A stretch of 27,071 bases of DNA from an uncultured beta proteobacterium. Lineage in GTDB: Bacteria > Pseudomonadota > Gammaproteobacteria > Burkholderiales > Burkholderiaceae. The position numbers and the translations under genes were made by a program. Below are positions 16,801-24,427 of this stretch, piece after piece (the stretch's first letter is position 1; every line of letters begins with the position of its first letter). Below the pieces are notes generated by a model that saw nothing but the letters and a program-made list of their open reading frames with translations, did not search any database and was not told the DNA's origin. The DNA lies in the NCBI GenBank assembly GCA_903843315.1, contig CAIMPQ010000103.1:1-27071 (forward strand). Reading direction: 5' to 3'.

Positions 16801-17607
16801 TTAACTTGTCTTAAACATCACATCGCGTGAAGAAGGCAATAAGTGCTGCCCGCCATCCACATACAATGTAGTTCCTGTAATGGCATTTGATCCGGCTAAA
16901 AATACGGCAGCCATAGCAACATCAGTTGGCGTGGAGGACTTTCCGAGCGGTGTTAATTGATGTGCTTTTGCAAAGCCCTCATTGGTTTGATCGCCAGAAG
17001 GTAAAGAAATTCCAGGCGCTAAACCAACCACTCGCAAAATGGGTGCCAAGTCGACTGCCAATATTTCAACAGAAGCAGCGAGCGCAGCTTTTGACAAGGT
17101 GTAAGACAAGTAATCTGGATTAAGGTTAATGAGCTTTTGATCGAGCAGCTGAATTATGGATGGAAGATGCGCATCATCCACTGTGCTTGTGCTATTTTTC
17201 TGAAACTCAAACATCAGCTGAGACAGCAAGATTGGTGCGGCTAAATTAACCTGCGCATGCGCTTGCAAACTCTTGCTTGAAAGAGGCGTCTCCGAATTAG
17301 CGCGGTCGTATTCAAAGATGGAAGCACTATTAACTAAACAATGGAGATTTGGGAATTCCTTACTAACAGCTTCAAAGAGGCTTTTGATTTCAGACTCAAT
17401 CGCTAGGTCTGCCTGGAAGGCCTGAGACCTTACCCCCAAACTCTGAAGTTGCTTCACCGTTTCAAGGGCCTCTTTCTCAGATCGCCCATAATGAACAGCT
17501 ACATCCCACCCCTGGCGTGCAAACTGCAAAGCAATTTCCCGACCCAGACGCTTGGCAGCGCCGGTCACCAAAACCGCTTTCTGTTGCTGGGATAAGGGTG
17601 AGTTCAA
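16801..17607 (-). CDS. SDR oxidoreductase of the pteridine reductase / FolM type
   Basis: A 268-residue short-chain dehydrogenase with the NADPH motif TGAAKRLG (15-22), which matches the TGxxxRxG form of pteridine reductases instead of the classical TGxxxGIG. The active site also follows the PTR1 pattern: D156, Y169 and K173 (LLDQKLINLNPDYLSYTLSK) have the same spacing as Asp181-Tyr194-Lys198 of Leishmania PTR1, with Asp in the place of the usual Ser. It probably reduces dihydropterins such as dihydromonapterin, or dihydrofolate. The folB gene directly downstream supports a pterin role. The start is 25 bp from the divergent methyltransferase gene. Confidence 0.85.
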   Translation of the reverse strand: MNSPLSQQQKAVLVTGAAKRLGREIALQFARQGWDVAVHYGRSEKEALETVKQLQSLGVRSQAFQADLAIESEIKSLFEAVSKEFPNLHCLVNSASIFEYDRANSETPLSSKSLQAHAQVNLAAPILLSQLMFEFQKNSTSTVDDAHLPSIIQLLDQKLINLNPDYLSYTLSKAALAASVEILAVDLAPILRVVGLAPGISLPSGDQTNEGFAKAHQLTPLGKSSTPTDVAMAAVFLAGSNAITGTTLYVDGGQHLLPSSRDVMFKTS

Positions 17608-17632
17608 TTGAATTCTCTTAGACTAACGAGCT

Positions 17633-18820
17633 ATGGATATTACCTTGACCAGCCTTGAAACGGAGCATACCCAGCTTCTAAAGGACAAAATCGCCACCCA
17701 GATCACCTCTGAGGGTGGCTGGATGCCCTTTTCACGGTATATGGAGATGGCCTTGTATGAACCCGGAATGGGCTATTACAGTGCTGGCGCCCATAAATTA
17801 GGTGCTGGCGGAGATTTCACAACTGCACCTGAGTTGAGTCCGCTCTTTGGTGCGGCTATTTGTTCAACCTTCCTGCCAATCCTGGAGGGACTCAAAGAAA
17901 AAGGGCTCCCTGCTCAAATCTTGGAGTTTGGTGCCGGTACCGGTAAATTGGCGACCTCCATTCTGACTCGCTTAAGCGATCTGGGCTTTTACTTGGATCG
18001 TTACGACATTATTGAAATATCTCCAGATCTCGCACAACGACAAAAAGAGTCCATTACAAATGTCGTTAGTGATCTTGGTTTATCTACACAATGCGATTGG
18101 CTTAGTGAATTACCCAAAGATTTCAAAGGCATCATTCTTGCCAATGAAGTGATTGATGCGATTCCTTGTGACGCGATTATTTTTCAAAATGGATTTTGGT
18201 ATTGGTATGGTGTTGCCTTTGAAGAAAATGTACTGCTCTGGAAAGCTGGTAAGCCAGTAGCGCAAGCTCTATTGCCCGAAAGCTTGTTAAGTACAAATTT
18301 CTCTGAGGGATATGTTACTGAACTCCATATTCCAGCCAATGCATGGATGCATCACGTTGCCCAACATCTAAATACAGGCTTGTTCTTAACGTTTGACTAT
18401 GGCTTCCCCGAAAGTGAGTACTACCACCCTCAAAGATTAGAGGGCACGCTAATGGCCCACCATCGTCATCACGCAATTCAAGATCCATTTTATTTACCAG
18501 GGCTATGCGACCTAACGACTCACGTTGACTGGTCACAGATTGCGCGCAGCGCACTTGCAGAAAATGCGGATGATGTCTTCCTCACCAATCAAGCTGCTTA
18601 CTTGCTAGATGCTGGCATAGGCGACATTGCCTTAGAAATTGGCAACCCCAGCAACCCAGAAACCTTTTTGCCGATATCAAACTCACTACAAAAATTACTC
18701 TCTGAGGCAGAGATGGGTGAGCTCTTTAAAGCCTTTGCTTTTACAAAGAATTTGAACGCTTTACTTCCTGGATTTACGCTGGAGGACCTGCCTGGACTCC
18801 GGGGCAGAAATAGACTCTAA
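17633..18820 (+). CDS. Class I SAM-dependent methyltransferase, MidA/NDUFAF7 family
   Basis: A 395-residue protein of the family whose mitochondrial member NDUFAF7 methylates an arginine of complex I subunit NDUFS2 during assembly. The family-specific GDFTTAPELSPLFGA (60-74) precedes SAM motif I, ILEFGAGTGKLATS (96-109). Further signatures are LANEVIDAIP, LTFDYGFPESEYY and GTLMAHHRHH. It is full length. The start at 17633 leaves only 25 bp to the divergent SDR, so its promoter probably lies within that gene. The stop codon overlaps the cca stop. A bacterial target on NuoD is inference from the mitochondrial homologue. Confidence 0.9.
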   Translation: MDITLTSLETEHTQLLKDKIATQITSEGGWMPFSRYMEMALYEPGMGYYSAGAHKLGAGGDFTTAPELSPLFGAAICSTFLPILEGLKEKGLPAQILEFGAGTGKLATSILTRLSDLGFYLDRYDIIEISPDLAQRQKESITNVVSDLGLSTQCDWLSELPKDFKGIILANEVIDAIPCDAIIFQNGFWYWYGVAFEENVLLWKAGKPVAQALLPESLLSTNFSEGYVTELHIPANAWMHHVAQHLNTGLFLTFDYGFPESEYYHPQRLEGTLMAHHRHHAIQDPFYLPGLCDLTTHVDWSQIARSALAENADDVFLTNQAAYLLDAGIGDIALEIGNPSNPETFLPISNSLQKLLSEAEMGELFKAFAFTKNLNALLPGFTLEDLPGLRGRNRL

Positions 18821-19947
18821 GACTGAAGGGCTGCAGTGATAGCAGCTAGCCTGGCAGATTCAAATGCACTACCAATACGCTCGCCATTAGAGCGATCTTG
18901 AGCCTCAACGCTAGCAATAATTTCCGCAGTATTTAATCCCTGAGCCTGACGCACTGCTGCAAGCAAAGGCAAGGCTTTGAATCCAAGTTTTTCAGCAAGA
19001 TCTAATAAAGCCTGACCGCGATCGGGCTTACGCCAAACATCGGCACGATTAAACCAGGCCAACACATCAACTGCTTGATAGGTATCTGCTGGCGACTTTT
19101 GAGAGAGCAATTTCAGATCACTAAAGATCTCACTAAAGTCCCGCACCTCAATTGGCATGCGCACACACTCAGCCCAAGACCGAATTTCACTTGAGTCTAA
19201 ATCCATCAAGGTGATGGCGCAACGCTCTTCTAATCGGTTGCTACCTAAATCAAAATGCACAATCAATGCTTCACGAAATGATTCGTTCGCAAGGTTCGCA
19301 GCAAGCGTGGGTGGCAGAATCGTTTTGGCAGCTCCTGTATTGAGTAAAACTTGAAACAAATGCATCGGCTTTATAGCAATCAATCCTCTCGCTAGTTCTT
19401 GCCAAATTCTCTCTGCTGAAAGTGCATTTAATTCGCCCGACTGAACAATTGCCCTTAATGCACTCATTGTTTCGTCAGCAATACTAAATTCTGGGAAGCG
19501 TGCGGCAAAGCGAGCTATACGTAACAAGCGCAAAGGGTCTTCTGCAAAGGCATCAGACACATGACGAAATACTTTGCTAGCTAAATCTTCTTGTCCGTTA
19601 TACGGATCAATAATTGGGCCAAACGGTTTTCCGTCAGCATCAAGCTCTTGGGCCATTGCATTAATGGTTAAATCGCGACGCTCTAAATCCTGCTCTAAAG
19701 TGACAGAAGGGTCAGCATAAAAGTGGAAGCCTTTATAGCCTTGACCTGTTTTACGCTCGGTGCGAGCCAAGGCATACTCAGCCTGCGTATCTGGATGCAA
19801 AAAGACCGGGAAGTCTTTGCCAACTGGGCGAAAGCCTTTAGCGAGCATTTCCTCTACGCTTGAACCTACAACTACATAGTCGATATCATGCACGGGTAAA
19901 CCCATTAAATTGTCCCTGATAGCACCACCGACTGCGTAGATCTTCAT
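18817..19947 (-). CDS. cca: CCA tRNA nucleotidyltransferase
   Basis: Cca adds or repairs the 3'-CCA end of tRNA. The 376-residue protein is a class II enzyme: GGAIRDNLMG (8-17), the metal-binding DYVVVG segment HDIDYVVVG, the ARTERKTGQGYKGF template region and RRDLTINAMA, then the neck helices with ERIWQELARGL. The HD phosphohydrolase motif of E. coli Cca (412 residues) is not visible in the C-terminal part, so this is probably the HD-less type without phosphodiesterase/phosphatase activity. The ATG overlaps the upstream NDUFA9-like stop (TAATG), and the stop overlaps the convergent methyltransferase stop by four bases. Confidence 0.95.
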   Translation of the reverse strand: MKIYAVGGAIRDNLMGLPVHDIDYVVVGSSVEEMLAKGFRPVGKDFPVFLHPDTQAEYALARTERKTGQGYKGFHFYADPSVTLEQDLERRDLTINAMAQELDADGKPFGPIIDPYNGQEDLASKVFRHVSDAFAEDPLRLLRIARFAARFPEFSIADETMSALRAIVQSGELNALSAERIWQELARGLIAIKPMHLFQVLLNTGAAKTILPPTLAANLANESFREALIVHFDLGSNRLEERCAITLMDLDSSEIRSWAECVRMPIEVRDFSEIFSDLKLLSQKSPADTYQAVDVLAWFNRADVWRKPDRGQALLDLAEKLGFKALPLLAAVRQAQGLNTAEIIASVEAQDRSNGERIGSAFESARLAAITAALQS

Positions 19948-20855
19948 TACTGCATGCCTTCCAGGCTACGGCGACTTATTTTGAAAACTTCAGTCAAGGC
20001 GTCACTGCCATCTACTGGCAAAACATTAGGCAACTGCATTGAAGCAATATTGTCACGCGACATCAAAGTTGGCACAGGTAAGAATTCAAAAGCCAAGGCC
20101 TGCAGATGCCCAACAAATGCAGGGACTGGAATGATGGCACAAGAGGTTCTTGCTTTGCGTGCGGCAAACTCGACAATTTCTTTCATGGTGTAAACCGTAG
20201 GCCCAACCAAGTCATAGGCTTGATGAATTGTTTGCGGCATCTTTATGGCCATCGAAAATGCGGTTGCTACATCATCCACACTCACCGGCTGAAACTTCGC
20301 CTGGTGATTTGCTAAAGGTATTGCGGGGAATAATTTAGTTAACTTTGCGAACAGATTGATAAATTGATCTTGGGCACCAAAAATCACGGATGGCCTAAAG
20401 ATAGTCCAGTCTAAAGCGCTCTCTCTAACCGCTGCTTCGCCATCCCCTTTGCTACGCTGGTACATAGATGGACCATTTGAATCAGCACCTAAAGCGCTCA
20501 TGTGCAAATAGCGCTTGAGACCATTCATCTGCATTGCAGTAATGATATTTTTCGGTAAATCCACATGAGCAGCCTTTAAGACTTTTCCATAAGGCATAGC
20601 TGGTTTATCGTGCAATACACCAACCAAATTGATGACTACGCCATTGGGCTTAATGCGCCCGCAAAGCGCTTGTAATTCATCAAACTCATGAACATCAGCA
20701 TCTTCGAGATGCACTTTCGGTAACATTCTGAGTTCACGTCCAGCCGCAAGATGACTCGTTGGTAATAGCACTGAATAATCCTGAGCCTGTAACTGCGCAG
20801 CTAATACTCGCCCCACAAATCCATTGCCGCCGATAAGAAGGATGTCGTATTTCAT
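19947..20855 (-). CDS. NDUFA9-like complex I accessory family NAD(P)-binding protein
   Basis: A 302-residue extended SDR with the nucleotide-binding GGNGFVGR (9-16), VINLVGVLHD, and the YxxxK pair Y132/K136 in MYQRSKGDGEAAV followed by WTIFRPSVIFG, the combination seen in the NDUFA9 group. In mitochondria NDUFA9 is a structural NADPH-binding accessory subunit of complex I. Bacterial members are often of unknown role, and some act in quinone-linked or nucleotide-sugar reactions. It is 26 bp downstream of slt and overlaps cca by one base, so the three are likely one operon. Function is inferred from family only. Confidence 0.87.
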   Translation of the reverse strand: MKYDILLIGGNGFVGRVLAAQLQAQDYSVLLPTSHLAAGRELRMLPKVHLEDADVHEFDELQALCGRIKPNGVVINLVGVLHDKPAMPYGKVLKAAHVDLPKNIITAMQMNGLKRYLHMSALGADSNGPSMYQRSKGDGEAAVRESALDWTIFRPSVIFGAQDQFINLFAKLTKLFPAIPLANHQAKFQPVSVDDVATAFSMAIKMPQTIHQAYDLVGPTVYTMKEIVEFAARKARTSCAIIPVPAFVGHLQALAFEFLPVPTLMSRDNIASMQLPNVLPVDGSDALTEVFKISRRSLEGMQ

Positions 20856-20881
20856 GAAAGTTCCAATGTTAGGAGTGCAGA

Positions 20882-22846
20882 TTAAGGGAGTTCTGATTGT
20901 GTGGCGGCTTTAGGCGAAATGACACCCAAGCGTTGCTTTAAGGATTGCTGCTGACCATTCATAACCGAGGAATAGTAATTTGCATTTGAGAGTACGTTTT
21001 TCACATAAGTACGAGTCTCATTAAAGGGAATCGTCTCAGCAAAGATTGCCCCCTCAGTAGGACCAGTTAGACGCTCACGCCATGCTTTAGAACGAGATGG
21101 GCCAGCGTTATAGGCGGCAGAAGCCAGTACCCAGGAACCATCAAGATCAATCAACACCATATTGAGATAGTTACTGCCTAAAGTGAGATTTGTTGTGGTG
21201 TCGCTTAACTTGTCATTGGTGTAATTCACCATGCCGATTTTCTTGGCGACATACTTTGCTGTGTTTGGCATCACCTGCATCAAACCAGATGCGCCCACCG
21301 ATGATGACGCATTCATGATGAAGCGGGACTCTTGACGAATCAGCCCATAAGCCCAGGCAAGATTAAGATCAATTTGTCTGGCGATGGGAGATAGCTCTTC
21401 ACGATATGGCGTAGGGTAACGCAAGCTAAAGTCATGCTCTTGCTTCGTACGATCGGCAGTATTAACTACACGGTCATATAAGTTAATCCGTTTGGCATAT
21501 TCAGCAGCAGCAAGCAATTGCTTGTCAGTCATATTGCGCAGCTCCCAATTCCACTCGCGATTTCCTTCAAATCGTAAGTTCATGGCATATAAACGCTCAC
21601 CCCTAATAAAGCCTTTACGGCTGGCCATTGCATCAATCTCTTGATCGGTAACTTTGGTGCGGGTCGGTGCATGATTGGACCTTGCTAACTCTTCGCGTGC
21701 CAGCTGCCCATAAAAATTATATTGGTCGGCGATTAGTTCAAAGCTGTCCTTGGCTTTGACGTCTTGACCTTCTGCTTTTAATGCCCTGCCATACCAATAA
21801 GTCCATGCTGGATCCTTGGCCCTTACTGCGGGATTCATTCCATCTATGGCATTTTTTACCAAGACCCAATCCTTAGCACGTAAACCTGCGCGCACTTTCC
21901 ATTCTTGTGACTCAACTGAAAGTAGCTCGTTATAGCCTAGCTCTTGTTGCATCCGATAGGCATCGTCTGCATTAGGATCTAGCTTTTTCCCAAGAAATTG
22001 ACCAATCACTCCCCAGGCTACAGCTTGATTCTCTTTGCTATAACGTGATGCACTCTGAGAAAAATCACGGTACGCTTTAGCGGGATCTGCTTTAGCAGCT
22101 TTAACAATCTCTGCGATGGGATCTTCGCCACCCAATCGACGCGCCATCGTATCGTAACCTCTCTCACTAGCAGCGCGACCGATGGCTTTTGCCTCACTCG
22201 GGGTCATGCCTCCAGCGGCAACAAGTGAAGGGACTAACTCCTGACAAGCTTGTCCAAAATAGCTTGGATCTAATAATACTGCGCGCGCATCGATTGCTAA
22301 TTTGGTTGGGTTTTCACCTTGAGATAATTTGGAGAGCAGGGAGTAGCATTTCACCTGAGTATCATCATCCAAAACAAACTTCGCGTACTCAACATCAAAA
22401 CGCGCCCAATCTTTACGCTTCCCTAAAACTAAAAGCCAATCATTGCGCATTCGATCGGCTAGCGCTGTACCTTGATACTGATTTAAGAAAGCCACTACTT
22501 GTGCATCGGCGCTGTAATCGCCTCGTGCTCCACCAGCCCCATCAAATAACTGCGGCTTAATGCGAAAGTACGCTACATAATCATCAAATGGATAGTTTGC
22601 TAAGTTTGATGACAGTTGCTGAGTACGAAATACGTCGTTCTTTCTAGCGGCTTCGCGCAAATCAATAAACATCCGATCTGTATCGGTAATCTCAGGGGGG
22701 GCAGCTTTGCTCTCATAGGATTTGGGTAGGCTTGGCTTCTTGGTCTTTTCGGCATGGGCATAAGGTATCACCAAGGTGATACCTAAGACCAGCATCTTGA
22801 GCCATTGAGAATGTTTACTTATCCGAGATTCCAACTTCTTTTTCAC
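20882..22846 (-). CDS. slt: Soluble lytic murein transglycosylase (Slt70 family)
   Basis: A periplasmic 654-residue enzyme that cleaves peptidoglycan to 1,6-anhydromuropeptides. A signal peptide (hydrophobic core at 17-29, cleavage probably after AHA, about residue 32) is followed by a long alpha-superhelical region and the C-terminal SLT domain. Catalytic Glu506 lies in LIRQESRF, with GASGLMQVMPNTA (518-530) and AAYNAGP (577-583). The start is a GTG at 22846 preceded by AGGG; an ATG 17 codons downstream would leave the signal peptide without a charged N-region. It is first in the slt, NDUFA9-like, cca series. A 22-bp palindrome lies in the signal-peptide coding region. Confidence 0.95.
   Translation of the reverse strand: MKKKLESRISKHSQWLKMLVLGITLVIPYAHAEKTKKPSLPKSYESKAAPPEITDTDRMFIDLREAARKNDVFRTQQLSSNLANYPFDDYVAYFRIKPQLFDGAGGARGDYSADAQVVAFLNQYQGTALADRMRNDWLLVLGKRKDWARFDVEYAKFVLDDDTQVKCYSLLSKLSQGENPTKLAIDARAVLLDPSYFGQACQELVPSLVAAGGMTPSEAKAIGRAASERGYDTMARRLGGEDPIAEIVKAAKADPAKAYRDFSQSASRYSKENQAVAWGVIGQFLGKKLDPNADDAYRMQQELGYNELLSVESQEWKVRAGLRAKDWVLVKNAIDGMNPAVRAKDPAWTYWYGRALKAEGQDVKAKDSFELIADQYNFYGQLAREELARSNHAPTRTKVTDQEIDAMASRKGFIRGERLYAMNLRFEGNREWNWELRNMTDKQLLAAAEYAKRINLYDRVVNTADRTKQEHDFSLRYPTPYREELSPIARQIDLNLAWAYGLIRQESRFIMNASSSVGASGLMQVMPNTAKYVAKKIGMVNYTNDKLSDTTTNLTLGSNYLNMVLIDLDGSWVLASAAYNAGPSRSKAWRERLTGPTEGAIFAETIPFNETRTYVKNVLSNANYYSSVMNGQQQSLKQRLGVISPKAATQSELP
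22763..22784. repeat. 22-bp palindrome in the slt signal-peptide region
   Basis: AGGTATCACC, two bases, then GGTGATACCT form perfect 10-bp arms. The palindrome lies 60-85 bases into the slt coding region. In the slt mRNA it would make a strong early hairpin; on DNA it could be a protein site. It also translates as ordinary signal-peptide residues. Confidence 0.6.
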
Positions 22847-22925
22847 TATCTAACCCTATGCGCATTTGCCGGGCTACCTGCCAGGCATGAACTTGTTTAC
22901 TATATCTTCTAATTTTCGCCTGATA

Positions 22926-23552
22926 ATGGTCGATATGCACGGTAATTCACCAAAATCTCTTCGCCAAGATTTGTTAAAGCAACGCAAAGAATTTGCTGCT
23001 GGGCAAAATTACGCCCAAACTAAAGATCGACTGATTGCTGGACTAAGTCAGTTTTTAGAGGGTGATGGCAAATCCTTAGGCACGATTGCTGTTTATTGGC
23101 CCATTCAAGATGAGGTGGATTTACGCCCCGCATTAATGGCTTGGGCAAACCAGGTTTTCGGGCGCCGATTGGCGCTTCCATTTGCTCGACCCGATAAACA
23201 CCTCGACTTTTATGAATGGCAAGATGGGGATGTTTTAACTCCAAGCCAACATGGTGTGCCCGAGCCAAGTCCGAATAATCCCTTAAGACCTGCCGTCACC
23301 CCTGATTGCATTTTGATGCCTTGCGTAGGCTGGACAAGTTCTGTTCTGGCTGGGGAAGCCCACTTCTGGCGTTTAGGCTACGGTGGCGGATACTTTGATC
23401 GGACCTTGGCGCAACTCAGAAAAAATAAGCCAAACCTCATTTGCATGGGGATTGGCTTTGATTGGCAAAAACTAAATGATGATCAGTGGTCGGCGCAAAC
23501 ACATGATGAGCCGCTTGACATGTTACTAACTGAATCTGGCCTACGTGCCTAA
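22926..23552 (+). CDS. ygfA: 5-formyltetrahydrofolate cyclo-ligase
   Basis: This cytoplasmic enzyme uses ATP to convert 5-formyl-THF to 5,10-methenyl-THF, returning the storage folate to the active pool. The diagnostic ATP/phosphate motif GYGGGYFDRTL is present, along with SLRQDLLKQRKEF near the N-terminus, AVYWPIQDEVDL, LPFARPDKHLDFYEW and PLDMLLTE near the end. With the ATG at 22926 it has 208 residues, close to the family norm of about 200. Starts at 22866 (TTG), 22887 and 22935 are also open, and none has a clear Shine-Dalgarno sequence, so the N-terminus is uncertain. It converges on metF with 12 bp between stops, an apt functional neighbour. Confidence 0.93.
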   Translation: MVDMHGNSPKSLRQDLLKQRKEFAAGQNYAQTKDRLIAGLSQFLEGDGKSLGTIAVYWPIQDEVDLRPALMAWANQVFGRRLALPFARPDKHLDFYEWQDGDVLTPSQHGVPEPSPNNPLRPAVTPDCILMPCVGWTSSVLAGEAHFWRLGYGGGYFDRTLAQLRKNKPNLICMGIGFDWQKLNDDQWSAQTHDEPLDMLLTESGLRA

Positions 23553-23575
23553 GTGCGCGCTTAACTACGCGCTTA
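23550..23575. terminator. Hairpin with direct repeat spanning the convergent ygfA/metF stops
   Basis: TAAG-TG-CGCG and CGCG-CTTA can pair around an 8-base loop, with a two-base bulge. The ygfA stop is in one arm and the metF stop in the loop. The 9-base word CGCGCTTAA also occurs twice at 12-base spacing (23556 and 23568). No T-tract follows on either strand, so a role as bidirectional terminator is weakly supported. Confidence 0.3.
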
Positions 23576-24395
23576 AGTCTAAATTATTAGTAATTGCTAA
23601 AACTGCATCAGCCTGGTTTAAAGAATAGAAGTGGATGCCTGGGGCACCAGCCGTTAAAAGCTGGTCGCATAGATCCGTCACTACTTCTTCACCGAACGCA
23701 CGAATAGAAGCAATATCGTCTCCATAAGACTGCAAACGCAATCGAATCCAACGTGGAATTTCTGCTCCACAGGCATCTGAGAAACGCAATAACTGACTAC
23801 TGTTGGTAATTGGCATAATTCCTGCAACGATTGGCTGGGTAACACCTAAGTCATAAGCCTCATCTACGAAGCGGAAATAAGCATCACTATTATAAAAATA
23901 CTGAGTCACAGCAGAGTTCGCCCCTGCTTTCATTTTCTGCACAAAGAAATCTACATCACTTGCAGGTGACTTTGCCTGAGGATGTGTTTCTGGATAAGCA
24001 GCCACATCAATATGAAACCAATCTCCCGTTTCTGCGCGAATAAATTCCACCAACTCATTAGCATGATGAAACTCGCCATATTGGCCCATGCCAGATGGTA
24101 AGTCGCCACGTAGGGCCACAATTCGCTTAATACCCAAAGCTTGATATTGCTTGAGCATCTCACGCACGCTATCACGCGAACTGCCAACACAAGATAGATG
24201 GGGCGCAACTACTGCACCAGCAGCATGAATGTCGCTCACCACCTTTAATGTGCCAGACTGTGTAGAGCCACCGGCACCAAAAGTCACAGAATAAAACGAG
24301 GGCTTCAGCGTTTCACTAAAGCGCTCGCGCACAAGATGCAGCTTACTCTCACCTTCAGGTGTTTTTGGAGGAAAGAATTCAATGCTTAATTCCAT
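23565..24395 (-). CDS. metF: Methylenetetrahydrofolate reductase
   Basis: MetF reduces 5,10-methylene-THF to 5-methyl-THF with FAD and NADH, providing the methyl donor for MetH. The 276-residue barrel begins MELSIEFFPPKTPEGE; Glu6 matches the catalytic Glu28 of E. coli MetF. It has SVTFGAGGSTQ (36-46), LSCVGSSRDSV and ALRGDLP (94-100), whose Asp98 matches Asp120 of E. coli. ITNSSQLLRFSDACGAEIP near residue 200 is also typical. It follows ahcY by 32 bp on the same strand and probably shares its transcript, so the SAH riboswitch upstream of ahcY would also influence it. Confidence 0.97.
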   Translation of the reverse strand: MELSIEFFPPKTPEGESKLHLVRERFSETLKPSFYSVTFGAGGSTQSGTLKVVSDIHAAGAVVAPHLSCVGSSRDSVREMLKQYQALGIKRIVALRGDLPSGMGQYGEFHHANELVEFIRAETGDWFHIDVAAYPETHPQAKSPASDVDFFVQKMKAGANSAVTQYFYNSDAYFRFVDEAYDLGVTQPIVAGIMPITNSSQLLRFSDACGAEIPRWIRLRLQSYGDDIASIRAFGEEVVTDLCDQLLTAGAPGIHFYSLNQADAVLAITNNLDLSA

Positions 24396-24427
24396 GATCT
24401 TGGGCCTAGGTCTATTGGTTTAACAAA

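Noticed and set aside
22847..22925. 6S RNA next to the cyclo-ligase gene, as in many proteobacteria
   Set aside because: The gap to the divergent slt gene is under 80 bp and shows no 6S-like fold; the RNA is not in this window.
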